From: Betaproteobacteria bacterium
GTDB taxonomy: Bacteria; Pseudomonadota; Gammaproteobacteria; Burkholderiales; Burkholderiaceae
Direction of reading: 5' to 3'
NCBI GenBank assembly: GCA_015654605.1
Contig: JAATGO010000197.1
Location: 1 to 7,966 of the forward strand
Length of the DNA stretch: 7,966 bases
Below the pieces are notes generated by a model that saw only the letters and a list, made by a program, of their open reading frames with translations, did no database searches and had not been told where the DNA came from. The position numbers and the translations under genes were made by a program. Positions 1 through 5,471 of this stretch are shown piece after piece (the stretch's first letter is position 1; each line of letters starts with the position of its first letter).

Positions 1-1
1 C

Positions 2-352
2 AATTCCATGATTTATGCCGTCGTCATGGACTCGCGCGGCATCTACATGTCCGAGACCGTGGCGGAATCCGAAAAATACGCCCCGCTCGTCATTCAAAAC
101 CTGCGCAAGATCGATCAGCTGATGAAGGATTGGACGAGCCTCATCAGGCCGGAGGACCGGGAGACGATGGACCGGGCCAACGCGCGGGTCGCCGAATTCA
201 TCCACTTTCGCATTGAACTCATTCGATTGTCGCGCGAAGCCACCTTGGCGGAGGCGCGCGCGTTCGGCGACAACGACGCCAATCACACGAATCGTGCCGC
301 GCTCAATGGCGAGATCACTACCCTGTCGGAATCCTTGGCGGTATTGGTTTAG
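2..352 (+). CDS. Methyl-accepting chemotaxis receptor, sensor-domain fragment (partial both ends)
   Basis: The open frame enters from the left edge and stops at 350-352. An early stretch reading IYAVVMDSRGIYMS and a later GDNDANHTNRAALN stretch resemble the periplasmic helical-bundle sensor domain of alphaproteobacterial chemoreceptors, which detect ligands outside the inner membrane and signal to CheA. Only about 100 sensor residues are present. The first transmembrane helix lies mostly off the edge, and there is no second membrane segment, HAMP or signalling domain. Receptor-like sequence ends near codon 103, around 313. The last dozen residues (from about ITTLSES) are an out-of-frame reading of the exporter DNA that follows. 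Base composition is about 60% GC over 61-300, clearly richer than the rest of the window. The family call is from recall of similar sequences, so it is moderately sure; the fragment status is clear. Confidence 0.6.
   Translation, partial: NSMIYAVVMDSRGIYMSETVAESEKYAPLVIQNLRKIDQLMKDWTSLIRPEDRETMDRANARVAEFIHFRIELIRLSREATLAEARAFGDNDANHTNRAALNGEITTLSESLAVLV
309..320. other. Chimeric junction at a GATC site
   Basis: Frame 2 reads as chemoreceptor up to about GATC (313-316). From the same GATC, frame 1 reads as MFS exporter, beginning DHYPVGILGG. GC content drops and codon use changes at the same place. The four shared bases are a Sau3AI/MboI/DpnII recognition site. A join of two partial genes in different frames exactly at such a site suggests a ligation or library chimera, or a mis-assembly, rather than a biological fusion. 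Confidence 0.55.
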
Positions 353-708
353 CCATATTGAGTACCGGTTTGCTGCTGTTAACCTTTATGCCCGATGCCC
401 CCTCCTGGATCAATATTTCCTGGCGCATGCTAGTCTGCGGCACTGGTTTTGGGTTTTTCCAGGCTCCCAACCTAAAAGCATTAATGACTAGCGCGCGCCC
501 AGAACGCAGCGGAGGTGCCAGCGGCATTGTAGCCACTGCGCGTTTATTAGGTCAAAGTACTGGTGCTGCTCTGGTTGCTCTATGTTTTAGCGCATCGGCA
601 CTTCATGGCTCCAGAATGGCTCTTGGCCTCGGCGCAGGGTTTGCTGGCGCTGCCTGTATCGCCAGTGTCTTGCGCATGCTGGGCAAACCTAGTCCGGTGA
701 GCCATTAA
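313..708 (+). CDS. DHA2-family MFS drug-exporter-like transporter, C-terminal fragment
   Basis: The frame reads from the junction to TAA at 706-708, about 131 residues. It starts in the middle of a membrane helix region (GILGGIGLAILSTGLLLLTF). A second helix region runs through RMLVCGTGFGFFQAPN, then the polar segment SARPERSGGASG, a third helix region (TARLLGQSTGAALVALCF), and a last helix before a short basic tail. The GFGFFQAPN and ERSGGASG motifs are typical of the C-terminal helices of 14-TM DHA2 (EmrB/QacA-like) proton-driven exporters in the inner membrane. Full members are about 450-520 residues, so roughly the first three quarters are absent. No start codon belongs to it. A TTG near 358 could be taken as a start, but it lies inside a helix and homology begins upstream of it. 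Substrate cannot be told. Confidence 0.7.
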   Translation, partial: DHYPVGILGGIGLAILSTGLLLLTFMPDAPSWINISWRMLVCGTGFGFFQAPNLKALMTSARPERSGGASGIVATARLLGQSTGAALVALCFSASALHGSRMALGLGAGFAGAACIASVLRMLGKPSPVSH

Positions 709-723
709 CAAATCTCATCCATT

Positions 724-754
724 GGTCTCACATAGACCAGGTGAGACCTGGTCT
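724..754. terminator. Overlapping inverted repeats between convergent genes
   Basis: GGTCTCAC (724-731) pairs with GTGAGACC (741-748) around a 9-nt loop. AGACCAG (734-740) pairs with CTGGTCT (748-754) around a 7-nt loop. The two stems share bases, so they are mutually exclusive. The element sits between the MFS stop (708) and the BLUF stop (766) on the opposite strand, where a bidirectional terminator would be expected. Neither strand shows a following T-run, so intrinsic termination is not assured. Confidence 0.4.
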
Positions 755-765
755 TGCGGCAGACA

Positions 766-1191
766 TCAATCACGCATGGCAAAAACACCTGTCGTCGCCA
801 AATCTGCCAATAGGGCAATGGTGGTGCTCCCAGAAATTTCGTAAGGGTCAAATGTCCCGGTGCAGGAGTACTTCAGTAACAAAGAGCGATTCACTTTATC
901 GAGCCGCACCCTGCCCATCGTCCAGGTAGGATAATGACGTACATTGATTTCTTCATAGGCTAACAAAATCACGTCCTTGTGCCGCGAATCCTGCAGCAAA
1001 TGACGATACAAGGCATTGACCTGCTCTCGGCCACCTTCAAGAGCCTGCACAAAAACGCGGTCGCTATAACATAATACGCCAGTAATCCCATGCTCCAGAT
1101 TCCTGCGCAAAGCTACGCTGAGGATATTGTCAATCAGCTCGTGGCCAATCGGTTCACATGAGCGGCTTGCATAGATAAGGCGTACCAGCAT
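766..1191 (-). CDS. Short BLUF-domain blue-light sensor protein
   Basis: A 141-residue protein that is essentially one BLUF domain (about residues 1-95) plus a C-terminal helical tail. BLUF domains bind FAD and switch their hydrogen-bond network in blue light. The key residues are present: Tyr7 (in LIYAS), Asn31 (RRN), Gln49 in FVQALEG, and Trp90 and Met92 (TWTM). There is no fused EAL, GGDEF or cyclase domain, so it should signal through protein-protein contact, as the short PixD/BlrB-type members do; its partner is unknown. It is cytoplasmic, with no signal peptide. The ATG lies 2 bp beyond the folE stop and has its own GAGG ribosome site inside the end of folE, so the two genes are almost certainly co-transcribed. 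The tail (about 95-141) has no motif I can name. Confidence 0.92.
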   Translation of the reverse strand: MLVRLIYASRSCEPIGHELIDNILSVALRRNLEHGITGVLCYSDRVFVQALEGGREQVNALYRHLLQDSRHKDVILLAYEEINVRHYPTWTMGRVRLDKVNRSLLLKYSCTGTFDPYEISGSTTIALLADLATTGVFAMRD

Positions 1192-1193
1192 AC

Positions 1194-1904
1194 TTAACCT
1201 CGTTTGGCAATGAGCGCAAGAAATTCACGCCTTAAATTAGCATTACTTAAAAATGCACCACGCATGACACTGTTCATCATTTGCGCATTGTCATCCTTGA
1301 TGCCACGCCAGTGCATGCAGAAGTGATCGGCCTCCATCACCAGTGCCAAACCATCCGGCTGCAACTTCTCCATCAACAAATCAGCGACCTGCGACACTGC
1401 TTCTTCCTGAATTTGTGGCCGGCTCATGATCCAGTCGATCAGCCGCGCATATTTGGATAAGCCAATCAGGTTGGAATGCTCATTAGGCATTACGCCAACC
1501 CAGATTTTCCCCATGATCGGACATAGATGATGCGAACATGCGCTACGTACAGTAATCGGCCCCACGATCATTAACTCATTGAGCCTTTCTATATTAGGAA
1601 ATTCCGTGACCGGAGGTGCCGCCTGATAACGTCCCCTGAAAATTTCCTGAATGTACATTTTCGCGACACGTTTAGCTGTATCCTGGGTGTTGTGATCACT
1701 CTTCACGTCAATCACCAGGCTTTCCAGTACGGCAGCCATTTTTTCCTGCACTTCACTTTGCAGAGCATCCAGTTCGCCCTCATGGACAAACTTTGCGATG
1801 TTGTCATTCGCGTGAAATCGCACACCTGCAGCCTTGATGCGTTCGCGAATGCGCGCCGACACGCGTTCGGAAGAGGTCTTTTCCTGTATTTTGTCAGTTG
1901 CCAT
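1194..1904 (-). CDS. folE: GTP cyclohydrolase I
   Basis: A 236-residue enzyme that converts GTP to 7,8-dihydroneopterin triphosphate plus formate, the first step to folate and other pterins, in the cytoplasm. The catalytic domain fills about residues 50-233. Zinc ligands match the E. coli set: Cys123 and His126 in ACSHH, and Cys196 in DHFCMHWRG. His125 and His194 match the catalytic histidines. The RPQIQE segment (162-167) carries the conserved substrate-pocket Gln and Glu, and the C-terminal RREFL is typical. The N-terminal 45 residues are polar and variable, slightly longer than in E. coli (222 residues). The ATG at 1904 has no strong Shine-Dalgarno, but no later Met occurs before residue 56, already in the domain. 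It is first in a two-gene unit with BLUF. Confidence 0.95.
   Translation of the reverse strand: MATDKIQEKTSSERVSARIRERIKAAGVRFHANDNIAKFVHEGELDALQSEVQEKMAAVLESLVIDVKSDHNTQDTAKRVAKMYIQEIFRGRYQAAPPVTEFPNIERLNELMIVGPITVRSACSHHLCPIMGKIWVGVMPNEHSNLIGLSKYARLIDWIMSRPQIQEEAVSQVADLLMEKLQPDGLALVMEADHFCMHWRGIKDDNAQMMNSVMRGAFLSNANLRREFLALIAKRG
1198..1201 (-). promoter_or_regulatory. Ribosome binding site of the BLUF gene
   Basis: On the minus strand GAGG lies 6 nt before the ATG at 1191, within the last codons of folE. It fixes the BLUF start and supports coupled translation with folE. Confidence 0.6.
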
Positions 1905-1954
1905 TATTCAGCTTTGCATGTAAAAACACTACACGTCAGGTTAAATTCCCCCCA

Positions 1955-2110
1955 TTATGCCGTAATTGACAGTAAAGAGTGCCGCGAACTTTGCGCAATC
2001 CTCCTGCAACGGCTTAAGTCAAAGTCTTCTCCGTCCAGTGTGACAAACTGATATTGCCACTCGGATACTGTTGTTGCTACCGATACCTCGTACCAGCCCG
2101 CTTGACACAT
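1955..2110 (-). CDS. Possible 51-residue small ORF upstream of folE
   Basis: ATG at 2110 to TAA at 1957-1955, on the folE strand and 50 bp ahead of its start. The peptide begins MCQAGWYEVSVATTV, has a middle EWQYQFVTLDGEDFDL and a basic stretch RCRR. It has two Trp and a reasonable amino-acid mix, but no family I recognise. There is no clear Shine-Dalgarno and no signal peptide. The stop codon overlaps the candidate folE -10 box, which argues against both being real. It could be a leader peptide, a decayed gene remnant, or chance. Low confidence. Confidence 0.18.
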   Translation of the reverse strand: MCQAGWYEVSVATTVSEWQYQFVTLDGEDFDLSRCRRIAQSSRHSLLSITA

Positions 2111-2177
2111 AATCTCATCATGGCAAACTCAATCCATACAGATATCAATCGTTATCAATCACGCACTTCACTCGTTC

Positions 2178-2182
2178 AGGAG
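2178..2182 (+). promoter_or_regulatory. Ribosome binding site of the exported-protein gene
   Basis: AGGAG ends 8 nt before the ATG at 2191. This supports that start, which also places a complete signal peptide at the N-terminus. Confidence 0.7.
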
Positions 2183-2190
2183 TTCATACC

Positions 2191-2619
2191 ATGCGTAAAA
2201 TTTTTGCCGCACTCTGTTTATTATGTTTGCATGCCATAGTATATGCCGCCCCTCTCCAATCGGAAGCTGAAGTCCGACAATTAACCGACAAGGCAATGGC
2301 TTTAGCAGGCCAAGGTGATATCAACAGTATGTATGGCTTGTTGACTCCCTATGTTGTAGTAGAAAATCAGCAAATAGAAGCTGCCCGCAATACTGCCACT
2401 TCACATCGACAACAAATGGCACAGACATTTGGTTCCTCTGTTGGCTATGAATTCGTTCGCATGGAAAAAGCAGGAGGATCGCTGCTCAAGTTAGCCTATA
2501 TCGAGAAAACCGAGAAACAGGCATTGCCATGGTATTTCATCTATTACAAAACGGCATCAGGTTGGGTACTCAGTACTTTTGGTCAAAATGACAATCCCGA
2601 CTCATTGTTTTCGCACTGA
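2191..2619 (+). CDS. Small exported hypothetical protein (about 142 aa)
   Basis: The N-terminus is a classic Sec signal peptide: MRK, a hydrophobic stretch (IFAALCLLCLHAIVY), then likely cleavage near VYAA|P around residues 19-20. The mature part of about 120 residues begins with a helical segment (EAEVRQLTDKAMALAGQGD), a second segment containing PYVVVENQQIEAARN, and then a strand-rich half (VGYEFVRMEKAGGSLLKLAY, ALPWYFIYYK, GWVLSTFGQND). This order of helices then antiparallel strands ending in a Trp-containing strand resembles NTF2-like or other small alpha+beta proteins. That fold is inferred from pattern only. There is no lipobox, no cysteine in the mature part, and no catalytic motif. 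It is probably periplasmic. It is monocistronic, divergent from folE and convergent with the DUF2863-like gene. Function unknown. Confidence 0.8.
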   Translation: MRKIFAALCLLCLHAIVYAAPLQSEAEVRQLTDKAMALAGQGDINSMYGLLTPYVVVENQQIEAARNTATSHRQQMAQTFGSSVGYEFVRMEKAGGSLLKLAYIEKTEKQALPWYFIYYKTASGWVLSTFGQNDNPDSLFSH

Positions 2620-2623
2620 TCAC

Positions 2624-2660
2624 GGCACGGGTATCACATGATATCTATGATATCCGTGTC
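2624..2660. terminator. Stem-loop just after the exported-protein gene
   Basis: CACGGGTATCA (2626-2636) pairs with TGATATCCGTG (2648-2658) with one G-U pair and an 11-nt loop; two more outer pairs (G-C, G-U) extend it. It starts 5 bp after the stop of the plus-strand gene. No T-run follows, so it may be a transcript-end stabiliser or a weak terminator. TGATAT recurs three times in the spacer (2639, 2648 and 2661). Confidence 0.4.
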
Positions 2661-2712
2661 TGATATTGGTGATAGAAATTGACTTCGTCGTTTCCTGAGC
2701 AACAATCGGGCA

Positions 2713-2738
2713 AACGGCTTTTACTCACTCAAGCCGTT
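2713..2738. terminator. Hairpin at the 3' end of the DUF2863-like gene
   Basis: AACGGCTT (2713-2720) and AAGCCGTT (2731-2738) form a perfect 8-bp stem with a 10-nt loop. It lies 4 bp past the DUF2863-like stop on the minus strand and also downstream of the plus-strand gene, so it can serve both converging transcripts. There is only a very short T stretch after it on the minus strand. Confidence 0.45.
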
Positions 2739-2741
2739 ATA

Positions 2742-4034
2742 CTACCTTCCCACTTCCTCTGCCACTGCCTGCACCTCAAGCGCATTCCCCTTTTCATCAA
2801 ACCCTGCCGCCTGTGCCACGCTGCCTATTCCCATGATATGCAAGGCATCGCAAATATCAGCAATATCAGCAGCAATATCACTATTAGGTAACACCAATGG
2901 TTTCTCTGTCGACACCAACAAGCGATCCTTCTCATAGACATTGATGCGCAACATAGCTTCACCGGTCGTTTCTATTGACCCCACAATCGCATGTGTCTGC
3001 CCTGCGGATACCCCATGTTGCTGCAAACCATGATCCAGTTCAGACATCATTTGCAGCATCAGATATTCGGCAATACCTCGCTCTTTGCCTGCATAAAAAA
3101 AGTCCTGGTACTGGAAATGTACATCGAATTCCTTCGCCGGATCAGCCATACAACATTGTAATAAAGGAACCACTTTCTCGCTCCAATGTTGGAACCGTTG
3201 CTCCCGATGTATGAAATAAGCCTCCATTTCTGCCTCATCCTCTGGGACGCGATAAAATGGGTCGTCAATAGATTTGGACACAAAGCCAAGCAAAAATCGC
3301 AATTCAACTGCCGTATCGTCAACGCCAAAATGACTTGTCGGCCATCCGCTCATACTACGATCCAGTGCTGGCGTTGCCTTCACCTTCTTATTCGTCATTG
3401 CCGTATGCGCATCGCGTATCATCTGGGTTAAGTGGCTGAAAGTAATCGCATCAATCTCATCAAGATGATAAGCGTGACTCACCAACACTACCGTGGCAGC
3501 ATCACTTTCCAATTGCTCTGCCTGTATACTGCGGGTGAGTGCAGTAAATGCATCACCATCCTGAAAATCATATTCTTCCGACAGCCCACCTGTGGTTCGC
3601 ACAAACAGAGGGATCACAAAAGCATTCACCTCCACATCCCCACGTGCATGACGAATCACCACTGTTTCCGAGGCATTCTCAATCATTTCTTTCAACAACA
3701 AGAAGGCCGACCGATCATCAAATCTCAGATGCTCAAGCGTCTCATACAGTACCTCATCTTTCTGTTGCCGCAACAATTTATGAATATATTTTTGCAATGG
3801 CAGAGAGGCCTCATCATCTATGAACGCCTCCTCCTGATCTTTTCCCGGCTCATTGCGTGCCACCATGAGCACACGTGTCATTTCCGATAATTCTTGAATC
3901 AGCGTGTCATCAAGTTCACCATCGGTATCGGCATCCAATTCAGGTTCTGTGGGAAGATATGGGGACATGGCAGTCAGCGTTGGGGAATGGAAAGTCATCA
4001 TTGTAACAAGTCTGGCTGTCACAAAACGCCCCAT
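2742..4034 (-). CDS. DUF2863-like conserved protein of unknown function
   Basis: A 430-residue soluble protein with no signal peptide or membrane segment. Residues about 28-50 are acidic (PELDADTDGELDDTLIQE). A helical part follows (LQKYIHKLLRQQKDEVLYETLEHLR, about 80-104), then a mixed domain with ASETVVIRH (121-129) and a C-terminal segment rich in Ala and Asp (SDIAADIADICDALHIMG). The order, especially LLRQQKDEVL followed by ASETVVIRHARGD, matches my memory of the DUF2863 family of Betaproteobacteria, which has no assigned function. It may be a little longer than usual because of the start choice. A TAG lies four codons before the ATG at 4034, so the gene cannot start earlier. Neither that ATG nor the later in-frame ATGs (codons 12, 13, 23) have a good Shine-Dalgarno, so the true start may be inside the first 25 codons. 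It is divergent from ilvA. Confidence 0.65.
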   Translation of the reverse strand: MGRFVTARLVTMMTFHSPTLTAMSPYLPTEPELDADTDGELDDTLIQELSEMTRVLMVARNEPGKDQEEAFIDDEASLPLQKYIHKLLRQQKDEVLYETLEHLRFDDRSAFLLLKEMIENASETVVIRHARGDVEVNAFVIPLFVRTTGGLSEEYDFQDGDAFTALTRSIQAEQLESDAATVVLVSHAYHLDEIDAITFSHLTQMIRDAHTAMTNKKVKATPALDRSMSGWPTSHFGVDDTAVELRFLLGFVSKSIDDPFYRVPEDEAEMEAYFIHREQRFQHWSEKVVPLLQCCMADPAKEFDVHFQYQDFFYAGKERGIAEYLMLQMMSELDHGLQQHGVSAGQTHAIVGSIETTGEAMLRINVYEKDRLLVSTEKPLVLPNSDIAADIADICDALHIMGIGSVAQAAGFDEKGNALEVQAVAEEVGR

Positions 4035-4157
4035 AAAAGGTGATTGCTAAATTAATCGGGCAATCATCCTTAGTATATGTCTGATGCCCTTTTCCCGACT
4101 GAGATAAACACCATTTAACACTGCCCACTTTCTGATAAATCCTCTACAATCATTGAC
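4035..4157. promoter_or_regulatory. Divergent promoter region between the DUF2863-like gene and ilvA
   Basis: A 123-bp spacer. On the minus strand TATACT (4077-4072) is a fair -10 for the DUF2863-like gene and would give a leader of about 30 nt, but the -35 is poor. On the plus strand TACAAT (4145-4150) is a candidate -10 for ilvA, annotated separately. No clear operator palindrome and no attenuator-type leader peptide with runs of branched-chain codons are seen. Confidence 0.35.
4145..4150 (+). promoter_or_regulatory. Candidate -10 element of ilvA, close to the start codon
   Basis: TACAAT ends 7 nt before the ATG at 4158, so transcription from it would begin at or next to the start codon. 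There is no Shine-Dalgarno before this ATG, consistent with a leaderless mRNA. The -35 at normal spacing is weak (TGCCCA at 4122-4127). Confidence 0.3.
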
Positions 4158-5357
4158 ATGATCACCATCGAACATATTAAAAGCGCTGCCAAACTACTGC
4201 GAGGACAATTGCTGGTTACTCCTTGCGTAGAATCACGCACGCTCTCTGAAATAGTGAATGCCCAGGTTTTTCTCAAATTCGAGAATTTGCAATTTACAGC
4301 GTCTTTCAAAGAACGGGGCGCCTGCAATAAATTGACCGATCTGGCGCAAAGTGTGGTACGTGGCGTTGTTGCCATGTCTGCCGGCAATCATGCGCAGGGT
4401 GTTGCCTACCATGCGCAACGTCTTGGTTTGCGTGCATTCATCGTCATGCCCCGCTTCACCCCGGGCGTCAAAATAGAACGCACTCGTGGTTTCGGTGCAG
4501 AAGTGATCCTGCACGGTGACACGCTCGATGCTGCCCGTACGCACGCTTTGGAACTGGCAAAACGCGAAGGGTTAAGTTTCGTTCATCCTTATGATGACAA
4601 TGCCATTATCGCAGGACAAGGTACTGTTGCCCTGGAAATGCTTGATGTGGTTCCAGATCTGGACATATTGGTCGTATCAGTCGGTGGTGGTGGTCTGATT
4701 GCAGGCATGGCAGTTGCTGCGCGCACACTCCGTCCTGACATCGAGATAATTGGTGTGCAAACCTCGCGCTTTCCTGCCATGGTCAACGCCATACAAGGTA
4801 CGCATTATCCACAAGGTAATAACACCATTGCCGAAGGCATTGCAGTAGGAACTCCAGGCCTACTGACTCAAGAAATCATCGCACAAAACGTCAATGATTT
4901 TCTTTTAGTCGATGAGGGCGATATTTAACAAGCAGTTCTGATGTTGCTGGAAATTGAAAAGACATTGGTTGAAGGCGCTGGTGCTGCAGGATTGGCTGCA
5001 CTGTTGCGCTACCCGGAACGCTTTCGTGGTAAGCGGGTAGGATTAGTGCTCTCTGGTGGCAATATCGACCCACTCTTACTAGCCGCGATCATTGAACGTG
5101 GCATGGTGCGCGCTGGCCGCCTGGCACGTTTGCGCGTCAGTGCCCGTGACATTCCGGGAATGCTGGCACAGATCACTGCAACTGTTGCTGATGCAGGGGC
5201 TAATATCGAAGAAGTGCATCACCAACGCGCCTTCACCATACTGGCTGCACAAAATGTAGAAATAGAATTGGTGCTGCAAACCCGTGGCCGCGAACATCTG
5301 GCTACCGTGCTGGCGGCACTACGCGCAGCGGGTTTTGAAGCAGAAGAACAGCATTAA
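4158..5357 (+). pseudogene. ilvA: Threonine ammonia-lyase (dehydratase), single-ACT form, interrupted by an in-frame stop
   Basis: The intact product would be 399 residues: a PLP-dependent enzyme converting threonine to 2-oxobutanoate and ammonia, the entry to isoleucine synthesis, or a catabolic role. Visible motifs are the Schiff-base Lys51 in SFKERG, SAGNHAQG (74-81), the PLP-phosphate loop SVGGGGL (174-180), and SGGN (299-302), which contacts the PLP ring. One ACT regulatory domain fills about 325-399 (RVSARDIPGMLAQITATVADAGANI). Length and a single ACT domain fit the medium form rather than the 514-residue two-ACT form. Codon 257 is TAA (4926-4928) in VDEGDI-stop-QAVLML; the same frame continues without further stops. 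Homologues usually have Glu here, so one G-to-T change explains it. The truncated product would lack SGGN and the ACT domain, so it should be inactive unless the stop is a sequencing error. Confidence 0.92.
4926..4928 (+). other. In-frame nonsense codon in ilvA
   Basis: TAA replaces an expected GAA. Both sides are in the same frame with no insertion or deletion. An ATG five codons later (4941) could permit re-initiation of a 138-residue C-terminal piece holding SGGN and the ACT domain, but there is no good ribosome site before it. Confidence 0.9.
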
Positions 5358-5471
5358 TCCGTGTGCAATACCTGTACGTAAATACCCGTACTCAAAATTG
5401 AAGACACAGGTAATGCGCTATTACGTTGAAGAACGCATCTGCAAGGAATCGCAGAACTAGCGACGTTACTT
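5358..5471. other. Convergent spacer between ilvA and nikR
   Basis: A 114-bp region without a gene. Only weak hairpins are visible: GTAAT/ATTAC (5410-5414 with 5420-5424) and TCTGC/GCAGA (5438-5442 with 5451-5455). Neither has a T-run. I see no confident terminator. Confidence 0.3.

Larger units (their letters stand above)
1905..2190. promoter_or_regulatory. Divergent spacer between folE and the exported-protein gene
   Basis: A 286-bp spacer that should hold outward promoters for both flanking genes. On the minus strand CATAAT (1959-1954) could be a -10 for folE, giving a leader of about 40 nt, but I see no good -35 at 17-18 bp. On the plus strand TTGACA occurs twice (1966-1971 and 2102-2107), each without a convincing -10 at the right distance. 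No riboswitch-like fold is evident. A possible 51-codon ORF on the minus strand is listed separately. Confidence 0.3.

Noticed and set aside
213..491. 92-residue plus-strand frame across the junction
   Set aside because: It overlaps both better-supported fragments, has an Arg/Trp-rich improbable composition, and is a frame shadow.
358..708. A short complete MFS-like gene starting at TTG 358
   Set aside because: Exporter-like sequence continues upstream in the same frame to about 313, and the TTG sits inside a membrane helix; it is a truncated gene, not a small complete one.
1692..2051. 119-residue plus-strand frame antisense to the folE start
   Set aside because: No family likeness and it overlaps the strongly supported folE N-terminus; treated as a shadow.
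2845..2885. Repeated CAATATCAGC-like words
   Set aside because: They encode the Asp-Ile-Ala repeats in SDIAADIADICDA of the DUF2863-like protein; explained by coding sequence rather than a DNA element.
3432..3890. 152-residue plus-strand frame antisense to the DUF2863-like gene
   Set aside because: Composition rich in His, Cys and Ile without domain pattern; a shadow of the minus-strand gene.
4941..5357. A separate ACT-domain gene starting at ATG 4941
   Set aside because: It is in the same frame as the upstream ilvA part, has no good ribosome site, and starts within the catalytic domain; better read as the distal part of one broken gene.
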